This document shows, in pieces, positions 13,177 through 23,672 of a DNA stretch of 64,000 nt. The stretch comes from Flectonema sp. DT1601 (Eukaryota > Euglenozoa > Diplonemea > Diplonemida > Diplonemidae), in assembly GCA_964019425.1 (NCBI GenBank), contig OZ025791.1, forward strand, positions 1,455,075 to 1,519,074. The letters run 5' to 3'. Positions within the stretch are counted from its first letter, which is position 1. Each line of letters begins with the position of its first letter. A program made the translations under genes and the position numbers. The notes below the pieces were generated by a model that was not told the DNA's origin, searched no databases, and worked only from the letters and a program-made list of their open reading frames with translations.

Positions 13177-15772
13177 TGTGTAAAATACCATCCAAGTTTT
13201 AAAAAAAAAAAAAAAAACGTTTTCTTCCGAGGACAGGAGGGATGCTCTCTACTGGAACTAGAATTACTGGACCAACTGACAGTAGTTCGTTTCTGAGGAC
13301 GATGTTTTCTCTCCTTTCCTCTGTTCCCATTTAATGGAAACGGGAGCACTTCTCTATCGATTAGCTAGGGTATTCGGAAGAAAAAAAAAGAAAAAAAAAG
13401 TACAGATTCTCCTTCTCATGCCTTTACATAGGTATGCAGAGAGAATCTTCCCGCTGCACCTAAGAGTCTTGACGAGGTTTGAATTTAAAATAAAAAAAAT
13501 GAATTTAGTTCTTCAATAAAATGTTTTAAATCCAGTTGGGACCACCTCAGACTAACGAAGTACGTACATACATGAGAAACATGAAATGAAAATATTTCAC
13601 TCCCTCTGGTAAGTTGAGTTACGTAAATAATCGCCTCGTCCTTGTCACAGCAGCGCCGTTTGCGATCTTCCCTCGCACTTTGTTGTAGCCGATGGTTTTT
13701 ATTGTGGCATACGTATTGTTTGATTCGAAAAGAGAAAGAAATGGAAAATAAAAACGTCTTTTGGCGTGTCAGTGCTCTTAAGACAGTGCGTGAGAATTGG
13801 AAAAAAAAAAACTAGTGAAATTCTAAAAAGAACAAAAAAAAAGAATGATTTCTCTTTACCTTTTTTTAATCATCTTTCTGCTGCACCTTCAACAGGTGGG
13901 CTAATATCGACTGCCAGCCAAGTCTCTTTTATTTATTGTGAGTCTCTTGAGAACGTCAACGTGAAGTTGTTAAGTAAACAGCAAACACTACATTTATCAG
14001 TCGTTGTGTTGATTATAAATCAATCTATCGTTCAACCACCCGTTGTTGTTATGACCGATTCTCGAATCTAATATTCCTCACTTTGGAGGAAGCAATAATC
14101 GACAACAAAAAAAAAGATAACAACATATGGGTTTAGTTTCGAGAAATATGATTGTAGTCACTCAGCATACTTTTTTTTGTTTGTTTCCATTTGCTAAAAA
14201 AAAAAAAAAATGAAAAGGGGAAAAAAAAAAAAACTAACAAAAAAACAAAAAAAAATCAATATTCGATTGTAACCCCGACGATTAAATTTGCCGGGCAGCA
14301 CTTGTGACTGCCGGTTTGGTAAAGAGCTACTTTCATTGTATTCCTCTCCCTGAAGATTACAAATCTTTTATGAAAAAAATTAAAAAAAAAACAACAACAA
14401 CAATACGGAAGCTGTTATAAGTTTGACTGTTAATATGAAGGTCTCTTCATTATATAAGTTTGGTATTAAACTGAGCTACTTCAACAAAACAAATTGACTT
14501 CGTTAAATCCATTTCTTGTACGATGTAAGCATCTCAAGGAGTTGTGTTTTGTTTGGATTGGAACGGTCAGCCAGAAAGTAAAGCAGGTGAATGAGTCCAT
14601 TATCATTCTTCTTAGACTATACCCACCCGTCGAATTCCCATTCCCTTATCATAGTATCTTTCCTTATTTGTTTCTTGTTCGGAAGAATGTTTGCGACTGT
14701 ATTGAAGTAGAGAAAAAGAAAGAAAAGACAAGAAAAGAACGGCGAAAGGTGGTAGAAGTCGAACTTTTTTGTAGAACGATTTTCGCACACAAAATATTGC
14801 TGAAGACGTTTCTTACGAAAAAAAAAAAAAAAAAAAGATTTTAATTGCCCCATTGCCACGAATCCGTATTTAGTTTCCTGACGCCCCCCCCCCCATCCTG
14901 AAAAAAATTGTATTTTACGTGCAAGGTGAAACAGAAAAAAAAAAAAAAAAAAAAGGGCTTCCCCTCAGCAACTCACTATTTTAGTCCGGAGCAGTTAAGA
15001 TACAATATTATAAAATAAATAAATATTGTCTTAAGAGCTTCCTTGATTCTGTTCCTCAGATTTAACTTGTTTGAAAGACGTATCAGACTCCGATAATTAA
15101 TCACAGAATACTTTCTTCATTCGTTGTAGAAGTGTGCTCCACCATTTCACAGTGTCAAATGAACAATTAGAACTGTAATAAAATAAAATAAGAAGTGTTT
15201 GCCTTCCCCTGGAAAGGTTTAAACCAACAATAATTATCTTAGTTAGGTAACGTAGTTCTTTTTTTGTTTTTTAATAAAAGGTTTTTTGAAGATCTCGACG
15301 AAATATTGGCTGTCTGTCGCCTGTTTCTGCCAAGAAGAAGTTATTTTTGGTACTTTGTTGGCTTCTTACCTTCTGGCACAAGAAACAGATGATTTCATTT
15401 TGTTCTTTTCTTTTTCTCGTGTTTTCTTTTTTTGTTTGACAACTGTCAGTGACAACCCTCATTCCCACCACACAATCTGCGATTGTATTTTCTCCAACTT
15501 CAACTTTCTTCAATCAGCTACCAATAAAATGCGACAGCTGTGACAAACACATTATTAACATTTATGTATTGCAGGAGTCAATTGTCAGTTTTCGTTCTTT
15601 TCCCCTCCCTTTTTTTGTGTGTGCTCGTTTTCTCGCGCTTCAATGTGTGAGCTGCATCTTCTTCCGAAAAAAAAGAAACAAAAATAAAATAAATAAATCT
15701 AGCTCTAGTTCTTTGTTTCTCGTTCAGTTTTTTAATTACTATTCACAAACAGGAGCTCCATAAAACAATATA
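13177..15772. other. long noncoding stretch rich in A-tracts
   Basis: About 2.6 kb with no supported gene. It contains many uninterrupted A-tracts (near 13201, 14196, 14221, 14819 and 14937) and one C-tract near 14884. Short open stretches on both strands are low-complexity and lack motifs. It probably holds the 3' UTR of the EGF-like gene and the promoter/5' UTR of the next gene. None of the A-tracts follows a recognisable retroelement 3' end. Confidence 0.5.
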
Positions 15773-16660
15773 ATGACAACCGGTGCAGGATTTGCAGTCT
15801 GCAACATGAAGATGAAGATAGGAAGAGGTGTCACTGAGCAGTGGGCAGGAATAATCAGCGAAGCTGACAAGGTAGCACAGATATTGAAGGGGCAGACACG
15901 TGAAATAGCAAAGGGTGGTAAAGACTTGTACGAGTTCAAGGGCTGTTCTGATGGACTCCCTGAAATACAAAAAGCATTACTAGCATGTTCAGACTTGATT
16001 GATGAAGTCAGCACTAAAGCAGTAAACGTTGAGAGATTAGCTACCCTGTTGGAGGTTGAGAAGCACAGGTCACAACACTTACAAAGACTAACGGCATTAC
16101 ACAGACAGGTTAAGAAACATGTTTCTGACAATACAGAGAGCACTACCGCTTTCGAGAATGAGCTCAAAGAAAAATATTTTGAAAATAAAAAAAATGAACG
16201 AATGACTGCAATCAGCCGCGTTCGAAGAAATACACATCCAGCGGGAAGCGGTGATGGCACACCTTCAAGATCAGGTAGCCATCCACCACCAATGAAGGAC
16301 TCTCCTGTTGTGGTTGCTAATAGTTCTCTTCTTTCAGATCAGAATACTGATTGCCGTGCAGAGTCTGTTGAAGATTGTTCAGGTAAATGTACTTTCTGCA
16401 CGTATCCAATTCAAGATTACGAAGCGACTTGCTCTATGTGTGGAGAGCCTATCCCTGGCAGACAAGAAGAAGAAGAAGAACAACAACAACAAGATAATGA
16501 CGATGATGATACTGCTGGTGGGGTCGAAGATGAAACTCCATCCCAATCATCCTCCCACACAAATACTATCAAATCAATTGCTAACACAACAAACACGACA
16601 ACAACTGAAGGAGTTCTTGTTGAGGCTCCAGGAAACCCGTCGCCTGCATCTTCGACGTGA
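15773..16660 (+). CDS. hypothetical coiled-coil protein with CxxC zinc-ribbon-like motif
   Basis: 295 residues from the ATG in ATATAATGACA. Residues about 1-145 are predicted helical, with heptad-like Leu/Val spacing (VERLATLLEVEKHRSQHLQR). Residues about 205-225 have two CxxC pairs (CTFC and CSMC) spaced as in a small zinc ribbon. The tail is acidic, Gln-rich and Ser/Thr-rich. I do not recognise the family. A helical region plus a small zinc module would fit an adaptor, but that is a guess. The A/T-rich DNA upstream changes to balanced codon use at the ATG, which supports the start. Confidence 0.6.
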   Translation: MTTGAGFAVCNMKMKIGRGVTEQWAGIISEADKVAQILKGQTREIAKGGKDLYEFKGCSDGLPEIQKALLACSDLIDEVSTKAVNVERLATLLEVEKHRSQHLQRLTALHRQVKKHVSDNTESTTAFENELKEKYFENKKNERMTAISRVRRNTHPAGSGDGTPSRSGSHPPPMKDSPVVVANSSLLSDQNTDCRAESVEDCSGKCTFCTYPIQDYEATCSMCGEPIPGRQEEEEEQQQQDNDDDDTAGGVEDETPSQSSSHTNTIKSIANTTNTTTTEGVLVEAPGNPSPASST

Positions 16661-17283
16661 CGCTTTAAAACTAATCGTCGTCCTGACCACTGCATTAAAT
16701 AATAGCTACTAAGCTCAGTAGTCACACAGGCTAAGGGTCAATTCAGATTTCCTTTCACCCAACGCTTTACCTGTAATGTTGTTTTTAAAGGTAACCATTC
16801 GAGGGTTTCTTAATTATTTGGTTCTGGTACTCGAAACTGTACAAAATTATTGTGTTGTTTGTGCGGTTTCAATTTTATTATTTAATACAATGCCTATTTA
16901 GTCGCTTGACTGGCATAAACTCTTTTCAAAAAAGGGTGATTTCTGTTACATTGTTTGGTCGGGATCGGGTACGGAGATTTTTAGTTCTGTTAGGGGTCAT
17001 CTGTTACAAACAATCCGCACCCGAGTGCCTGTGTTCGTCATGTGTTTGTCTTTCGGCCAATCGTTTTGTTTTGTTAATATTTGACACTCGTTTGTTGTTT
17101 CAATGTATTTTCTACTCAGGAAACAACACGGTTTGCGACAATCAGTAAGACATCAAAAGGAGACTGAATGACCAATCGTAGATTGTGCGAGGAAATCTTT
17201 CTGTTGTTTGCAAGTCACAACAACACCGACGGTCGTAATTTATTTTATGTTCCAGGTTTGGGAGCGAAGCAAAAGAGAAACAA
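16661..17283. other. intergenic, with possible 3' splice site at 17255
   Basis: No gene is supported. TTATGTTCCAG at 17245-17255 resembles a splice acceptor. The frame of the next gene stays open just upstream of its ATG with helical residues (GSEAKEKQ), so a 5' exon may lie in this interval. I could not identify a matching donor. Confidence 0.35.
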
Positions 17284-19899
17284 ATGGAGAGACGGGGTCT
17301 GGTCGGCGAACTCTCTCAACTCCGATACCAGTTGGCCGAAGAGAAGAAGGCTAACGAAGTGCTGAGGCAGCAGCGAGGGGTTTGGTTATCTGATATTGAG
17401 AAGACGCTGAGGGATAGTCAAGACGCATTATTAAGAGCAGGACAGCAGTCTGTTGAGGCTAAGAATCAAAATATTCATTTAGCGTACCCAGAGCACAATG
17501 ACATTCAGGAATCTCTGAGGCAAAGTCAGCAGGCGCTGGCGAGAGCTGATCATCACACAGCGTATCAAACAGACTTGCATGAGAGTCAGGAAGTTATACC
17601 ACAGACGGTGCAGAGAAGGATATCATATCCGCAGGCATCTGAAGTTGAGAGAGCTCTTCGAGACAGCCTCACAGCATTGAAGCATCAAAAGGCAACTCCC
17701 CCGACGTTGCCAAGTCACATGGACATACAACATTCCCTCAAAGAAAATCAATCTGCGTTGCAGAGAGCTGGTCAAGTGCTGAATTCGGAGATGGATTTCG
17801 TACCATCGTCCGTTGATGTGACGGCGGCAATCTTTGAAAGTCAAGAGGCATTCAGCAGAGCGGCTTCACCCGCAGAAGTGAAAGAGAGTCAGGAAGCTCT
17901 TCTGAGAGCCTGCCAAGCAAATATCGCAGCGATCTCTGTGAGTGAAGATGACGGCCTTCGTAGAAAACTTCGAAGAACAACTGAACTCGTCTCACCGCCA
18001 ATGCCTGGGGAGTCGTATCCCTTTGAAAGTGCTGAACACCCGATTGATGTGTCTCCGGTAACGACTTTCCGTCCAGTCTCGCAGACGGTGGATTCGCCTC
18101 CAGTTGTTGCACCGCTTCCTGTTGTTCCGCAGGCCAACCATAATATCGAACATCAGCACCCTAGTTACGACTTCATTCGTGCGAGTATTGAATTGCCGCT
18201 GGTGCCTTCAGCTGAGGTACCGATTCCCATCGTGAGTCAGGGAAGAATAGTTAACGAATCCCAAGATGTTGTACCGATGAGACCCATTGGCGTACAGGAG
18301 GTTCATTCTGTGGCACATTCGCTACCTCGGCACGACTTCTCAATACCTGTTCCTCAAGTTATTTCAGCTATGTCTTCACGTGAATTACAATACGGTGCTT
18401 CTGTAGCAGCTGCACCTCCGATGGAGCAGCCACCCCCATTTCGTATGAGTCAGTCGCCTCTTCCCTTAAGTCCGACAGGGAATCCGATTCCAGCTCCCAG
18501 ACCTGCTTCTCCATCTCGTGTAATTAGCCCAACGAGAGTCATTACGTCGTCAGTTCCACAAGCGTTGTCTCCACCAGCTTTGTACACTCGTCCTTTATCT
18601 CCTGTCGGTGCTTTCATACCACGAGCAAGAAGTCCAATGAACGTCGTTCCTGCACGCATTGAAAGTCCTGTTCCCGACCTCCCTCCTGCTGCTGAAATTA
18701 ACAACTTCTCGATGATGCCTCCTTCGCAATTACCGTTGGACTCTACCAATGTCCAACCTTACGAAGAGTCTTTCATTCATCAGCAGCAGCAACTGCGACT
18801 CCAGCACCAGGTACTCGAGAGGGACGCACAGAATGAACTTGCGGTGCAAAGGGAGAAGGAACAGGAGATGCAACAGCAACTGTTGCGACAACAACACCAA
18901 CGTCAGGAAGAGGAACTTCATATGATTCAAGAAAGACAGTCGCAGATAGAGTTGGTGTTGCAAAGAGAGAGAGTGCAGGAAGTTCTCCTACAGGAACAGC
19001 AGCAGCAGCAACCATCCGAAGTCGATCTCAGTCACGCGTTGTATCGACAATTACCACAGCAAAACGCCGAGGAGTCCGGTGGCGATGTTGGGGTGCAACA
19101 AGGAGGCGACGTCGGTCGGCAGCAACTTCTCCTGCAGCAAATTCAACAGCAGCAGATCGTCGAGCAGCACCAGTTGAGACAACTTCAGCAGCACCAGCAG
19201 CACGAAATACTTCATTCTGACCTACAGGCTGGTGTTGAGAGATCTGTCACTCCTCGGGGAAGAACTGTGACGCCGGAAGACTGCACATCGCAAGTTGTGT
19301 TGCAATCATCTCCTTGTCAAGAATATGGAAACGGTGAGTGTCCACAACCTCTTCCGCCACCGACTCCATTCACTCCTCGAGAACCTGCAGAGTATGTTTC
19401 TCCTTCTCGTCCAACATCAATCCAGGATGAAACGGTATCTCCCCCGACTCGTGTTGGTTCTGTTCCTCCCTGTGAGTATGTACCTCCAGCACAGCCGACT
19501 GCCCCTTCAAACGTAGCCAAAGAGTCGTGGGATCGCTTGGTATCTGCCACCAACGGCGAACTGACATCGGAGGAGCTGGCTCTGATGTCATTAGACACAC
19601 TGAAGAATCTTCTCAAGCACTATAACGTCTCCAATCCGGTTGAGTGTGCGAGGATCGAAGTCTACTGGCAACTTGCTTCTAAGAATCGGAGGCAGAACCA
19701 AGGAAGTGAGAAACCTGATGGAAAAACCCCCAAACAACAACAACAACCGAAAACCCCTCGCAGTTCTCTCAATCACCCCCCGTGGAGGTCACCTGGTTTC
19801 AAGAATCCGAAGAAACCCTCTACGCCGTCGCGAACTACTCTCATCAACGCACCCCCACCAGGAAGTAGAGCGCACGTACAGTTCCAAAGTAGCAGCTGA
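17284..19899 (+). CDS. hypothetical Gln/Pro-rich coiled-coil protein with SQxAL repeats
   Basis: 871 residues from ATG 17284; the true N-terminus may be longer (possible acceptor at 17255). Residues 1-210 contain a degenerate repeat around DSQDALLRA / QSQQALARA / ESQEALLRA, helical and likely coiled coil. Residues 230-500 are Pro-rich and disordered. Residues 500-650 are a Gln/Glu-rich helix with CAG-type codon runs. After another Pro-rich part, residues about 755-800 (LTSEELALMSLDTLKNLL) could form a small SAP-like helix-turn-helix, but this is weak. The C-terminal tail is basic. No catalytic motif is seen. A scaffold or cytoskeletal role is possible but not shown. Confidence 0.65.
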   Translation: MERRGLVGELSQLRYQLAEEKKANEVLRQQRGVWLSDIEKTLRDSQDALLRAGQQSVEAKNQNIHLAYPEHNDIQESLRQSQQALARADHHTAYQTDLHESQEVIPQTVQRRISYPQASEVERALRDSLTALKHQKATPPTLPSHMDIQHSLKENQSALQRAGQVLNSEMDFVPSSVDVTAAIFESQEAFSRAASPAEVKESQEALLRACQANIAAISVSEDDGLRRKLRRTTELVSPPMPGESYPFESAEHPIDVSPVTTFRPVSQTVDSPPVVAPLPVVPQANHNIEHQHPSYDFIRASIELPLVPSAEVPIPIVSQGRIVNESQDVVPMRPIGVQEVHSVAHSLPRHDFSIPVPQVISAMSSRELQYGASVAAAPPMEQPPPFRMSQSPLPLSPTGNPIPAPRPASPSRVISPTRVITSSVPQALSPPALYTRPLSPVGAFIPRARSPMNVVPARIESPVPDLPPAAEINNFSMMPPSQLPLDSTNVQPYEESFIHQQQQLRLQHQVLERDAQNELAVQREKEQEMQQQLLRQQHQRQEEELHMIQERQSQIELVLQRERVQEVLLQEQQQQQPSEVDLSHALYRQLPQQNAEESGGDVGVQQGGDVGRQQLLLQQIQQQQIVEQHQLRQLQQHQQHEILHSDLQAGVERSVTPRGRTVTPEDCTSQVVLQSSPCQEYGNGECPQPLPPPTPFTPREPAEYVSPSRPTSIQDETVSPPTRVGSVPPCEYVPPAQPTAPSNVAKESWDRLVSATNGELTSEELALMSLDTLKNLLKHYNVSNPVECARIEVYWQLASKNRRQNQGSEKPDGKTPKQQQQPKTPRSSLNHPPWRSPGFKNPKKPSTPSRTTLINAPPPGSRAHVQFQSSS

Positions 19900-20555
19900 T
19901 GAGCAGGGGTAATTCTCGTTGTGCATATGACGTCGGATATGGCACAGGCTACATGTCTAACAAGGGGTGCCTTGCTGTCGATATTCTTAATAGTTCAAGC
20001 CAACTTACTTTTTTGCTTGTTTTCAAGGGTGGAGTGGGGTTAACAGAGGAGGGTGTGTTTTTGGAGCTGGACCCTCGTTGTACCTCATTTAGCAATATTA
20101 ACCTGTAAATCTTTCCTTTTCCTTTTATTACATGATTAAATATTAGTGAAGTGAGAGTCGTTATGATTGTGTCAAAGAAACAATAGTTAATGTGGTCGAC
20201 TTTGGTGATGCCTTTCAGACAAACTTGCTCACAACTAATGTTTTAAGGACGCAGGACTCTCCTTTTTTTTTTTGTTTTTGTAGAATTTGAGTCGAAGTTA
20301 CTGACTTGGTAGCTTTATTTTTAACTTTTTCCATATGAGTGTTCGGTTGTCAATTTAGATGTACCATAGAATTCATTGTAGTTTCGCATTTGCTGCTCAG
20401 TACTTTAGGCACCTTCCCCCTTCAGAATTAACATTATCACTTCTTGTGACTAAATAACTACTTTTATGTTTTATATTTTTCGTTTTTATTGAAGTTACCT
20501 AATTTTTCAATCAGGCTTTTACTTCATAAAATTGGAGAGTGAAAGTAGCAGAGAG
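19900..20555. other. intergenic, with possible upstream splice acceptor
   Basis: T-rich and without a supported gene. TTTTTCAATCAG ends at about 20514 and the transporter frame is open from there, so a short 5' exon or 5'-UTR intron is possible. Confidence 0.4.
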
Positions 20556-21905
20556 ATGAGGGTTGTGAACGACAGCGAGAGCGATAATGAAAGCTGCAAT
20601 ACTTCTCTCAGCACGGTCTCGCTGACCTCGTATGCAACAAGGCCCACAACGGTTAGAGAAAATGGCGTTGGGGTAGTTGGGGGGAGCGTGATTCTGGTAA
20701 ACACTGTAGTTGGAGGAGGAATATCTTTAGTAGCAACTCCTTACGCTGTTCGATGCCTGGGTCTGGCAAGTTTTTGTGTCACGGAGGTCGTGTTTGGGAT
20801 TATGTCAATCATCAGTTTAGTACTTCTGTCGCATATCTGCTTCAAAACCCAACAATTTAATATGAAAACACTAGCGGATGACATAATTGGAAAGTGGGCT
20901 GGATACACTGTTAGCACAGCTATCGCTCTAAACAACTTCAGTGTGGTGGTTGCATTTATTCAAATATGTGGGGATGTTGTAAATGTTCTTGATGGTGATA
21001 AAGCCTATACTCCAATACTGATCGCGGCAGGTGTTGCTGCAGTCACTCCACTGGCTGCTCTTCCTCATGTGGATCGCATAGAGTCAATAGCTGCTGTCTG
21101 TTCTCTTCTGTGGTTTTCGTTTGTTATTGTTTTGATAATTAACTTCGCAACAGCAATCCATAAACACGATCTTTCTTCAGATTGGTCTTGGTCTTCATCT
21201 CTGACAGATGTACTGATAGGCAAAGGACTTCCTGCAGTTAATTTAACCTGGTGTTGTCAGTTCAATGCCGCCCCATTGTTTGGTTCTCTTGTTCCAAAAA
21301 CCAGGAAAAGCATGTCGACTGTTGGAGGGATTATGTCATCAAGTGCTATGTCACTTTACATAGTTTTTGGGTTGGCTACTTACCTTTATTATGGGAGTGC
21401 TATCAAGGATGACATTACAAAGTCGATAAACCCCAACAAAGATGGAAAGGGTTTAGAATATGGCATGTGGTTAGTGTACACAGCTGAGGTTTTGTTGGGA
21501 GCATCTTGTATGTTGACAATCCCATTTTTTATGATTGAGTCGCGAAATATGGTTCATGAAATGATACGTCCTTCAGATGATCGGTCCATCGTGCGTGTTG
21601 CAGAGACTGTCATTATGTGTGGTCTCGCTTTTGGTATAGCATTGGCTGTGAAAGACTTGTCAATAGTGATTGCCTTTATAGGTGTGTTCCCAAGTAATAT
21701 TATTGCTTGGGTGACTCCAGGCCTTCTTGCTGTGTACATCTCATCTCACACTGCTGTTGCAGCAGACCAGCAGCACATCGCTGCTGATACAGCTTCCCTG
21801 CCCCCTCCCATGGTGCCAAGATATATTAAATATCTTGGCTTTGTGCTAATTGCGTTTGCAGGAACATTGGTCCCCCTTGGAATTGCATCAATAATACGAG
21901 GGTAG
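20556..21905 (+). CDS. AAAP/SLC38-like amino-acid transporter
   Basis: 449 residues from the ATG in GAGAGATGAGG. The frame is open upstream to about 20514, but no earlier ATG is seen. A short acidic, Ser-rich cytosolic N-terminus is followed by about eleven hydrophobic segments. The first, with VGGSVILVNTVVGGGISLVATPYA, carries the small-residue break expected for helix 1 of the amino acid/auxin permease family. Later segments include the QFNAAPLFGSL stretch typical of helix 5-6. The length matches SLC38-type secondary transporters, which move neutral amino acids with Na+ or H+ across plasma or lysosomal membranes. Substrate and ion coupling cannot be read from sequence. Confidence 0.8.
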   Translation: MRVVNDSESDNESCNTSLSTVSLTSYATRPTTVRENGVGVVGGSVILVNTVVGGGISLVATPYAVRCLGLASFCVTEVVFGIMSIISLVLLSHICFKTQQFNMKTLADDIIGKWAGYTVSTAIALNNFSVVVAFIQICGDVVNVLDGDKAYTPILIAAGVAAVTPLAALPHVDRIESIAAVCSLLWFSFVIVLIINFATAIHKHDLSSDWSWSSSLTDVLIGKGLPAVNLTWCCQFNAAPLFGSLVPKTRKSMSTVGGIMSSSAMSLYIVFGLATYLYYGSAIKDDITKSINPNKDGKGLEYGMWLVYTAEVLLGASCMLTIPFFMIESRNMVHEMIRPSDDRSIVRVAETVIMCGLAFGIALAVKDLSIVIAFIGVFPSNIIAWVTPGLLAVYISSHTAVAADQQHIAADTASLPPPMVPRYIKYLGFVLIAFAGTLVPLGIASIIRG

Positions 21906-22234
21906 TCTGAGCCAGGACCTGTGGGATTAATCCCTGCTGAAAAAAGTATAGTGTCAACGTAAGGACCAAATACTTTTGTTTCCCTTGCATGTGCAAGTTG
22001 TTCTTTCAATTTATTATCATGACTTTAAGAGTTGTGTCTTTGACCCAATCTTTAGACTATTTATTTATTCTGATGTTTATTCAGTTTATTTTTTTTGTAA
22101 AGGTTACAATGATGCTGTATTGTGATGATGAAGGTTGGAAATATTTTATAAACCTGCAAAATTGGTTAATGCATTTTCTCCACTGCAATTCCTATTGTTC
22201 TTCTCGCATTTCTATTTTATTGAACGATAACCTT

Positions 22235-22571
22235 ATTACTGAAACTATAAATAACATGGTGTATAAAAAGTCTCCAAATCTCCAAAAAATGGCCAAATCC
22301 ACCATCTTTATAAAATCCAAAGTTTTTTTAGTCGAAACATTCACAGAAAACACTTAGCAAAATTCGGATTCGGACTATTGCTCCAGAAACCTTGACCGAG
22401 CTGTGCTTGAAACCAGAGAAGGAAGGCGAAACAAAGTCCAAAGAAGCAGCAGCTGAATCAAACGCGCCATCACAACAGGTTTATCAAACTAATCTCTGCA
22501 ATGTGGGCAACAATCCTACCTGAGATGGAAATAAGTATTACTGTAACTATAAATAACATGGTGTATAAAAA
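22235..22571 (+). repeat. 35-bp direct repeat pair, 302 bp apart
   Basis: 22235-22269 and 22537-22571 match at 34 of 35 positions (core ATAAATAACATGGTGTATAA). The DNA between is unrelated. The function is unknown; it may be the footprint of an insertion or a duplicated regulatory segment. Confidence 0.75.
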
Positions 22572-23209
22572 AATTGGAGTTTTACAACTTGATATAAAAA
22601 AGTTGGTGGATTTTTATAAAAAAGTATGAAAGTACACACATTTTTGACTGTAAAATGGTAGTTTTGAGTATGAATTTTTTTTCGATATGTACAATTTTTT
22701 GAAAAAACGGGATCCTTTTAAAGACGAAGACATTGGTAAGCCAAGGTGACGCTTTTGATAAAGAAAGAGCTATGAGAAGTGGTCAAGCGAGGAGTTGCTT
22801 AACATTGGTGAGATGGCCAGGCGATTGCATAAAACAAGCCATCATCCCGGTGAACGCACCATCCCCCAACCAAGTCCCAGCGCGGGGCATTCATTTTCTC
22901 TATTGTTGAATGCTTTGCGCTGGAGCTCCCCACAAAGCTAAAGTTGCGTGACCCCCTCTCCCTCCCGTGCCCCAGCAGTCCGCCACGCTGACCCAAGCGA
23001 AAGCAGCAGAAAATGCTGCTGCCAGGAAAGTTGCACAAGAAAAAACTGCTCAGCGAAGAGAGGAGGCAAGAAAGGAGAAGGCGAAGGAGGAAGCAAGGGA
23101 TGCAAGGAAGAAGGCTGCAGAGACGAAGAAAAAGAAGACACACATTTTCACACATTTTCACGGGATTTCACTACCAGAAAGCAGCAAAAAATTAAATGAA
23201 AAATCGTGA
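22332..23209 (+). pseudogene. possible exon pair or gene fragment, Lys/Ala-rich
   Basis: An open stretch 22332-22479 (with TIAPETLTELCLKPEKE) ends at CAACAG|GTTTAT. A second stretch after GCCCCAGCAG at 22978 encodes a Lys/Ala/Glu-rich helix (QAKAAENAAARKVAQEKTAQ) to 23209. Both are phase 0, so splicing would join them, but the first lacks an ATG and the donor is weak. It could be a decayed gene or noncoding sequence. Confidence 0.25.
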
Positions 23210-23672
23210 ATTTTCGTGTAGCAAAGTGAAAAATCGTGAACACCTCCACCCTGCCGATCGCCTCAAGTAGTCTGACACGAACTTCATTAATTGTGAGAAA
23301 ATACTTTTGTATCATCGAGTTCTGTTTTTACAGGTAAATGCCAAACCAATGTAAAGGAGGAAAACAAAACCAAATAAAATAAAAAGAGGCGGATTGGTTG
23401 TTTTTCTTGCTTTTGTTAGTTTTTATCCTTGAGAAGTTAAAATCCGTAACTGTTCAAAGGAATTGTTTACAAGCAGAGTAGAGCCGTAATAGTATTTTAT
23501 AGGAAATTACAACCACAGAATATGTTGCACTATTCAGGAATGGAAGCTGCTTTTCAGTTTTTCCTTATTACTTTACGATTGTTGCCGCCGTTTGGAACAC
23601 TTCAGCAAGATTAATAAATCTCTTTTCCTTTCAGTAGATTACTAAAAAAAAAAGAAGCAAAGAAAACAAACA

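Larger units (their letters stand above)
21906..23672. other. mostly noncoding interval with direct repeat and possible gene fragment
   Basis: It holds a 35-bp direct repeat (22235-22269, 22537-22571), a possible two-exon fragment (22332-23209), and a short repeated AAAATCGTGAA near 23200-23240. Otherwise I see nothing supported. Confidence 0.4.
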
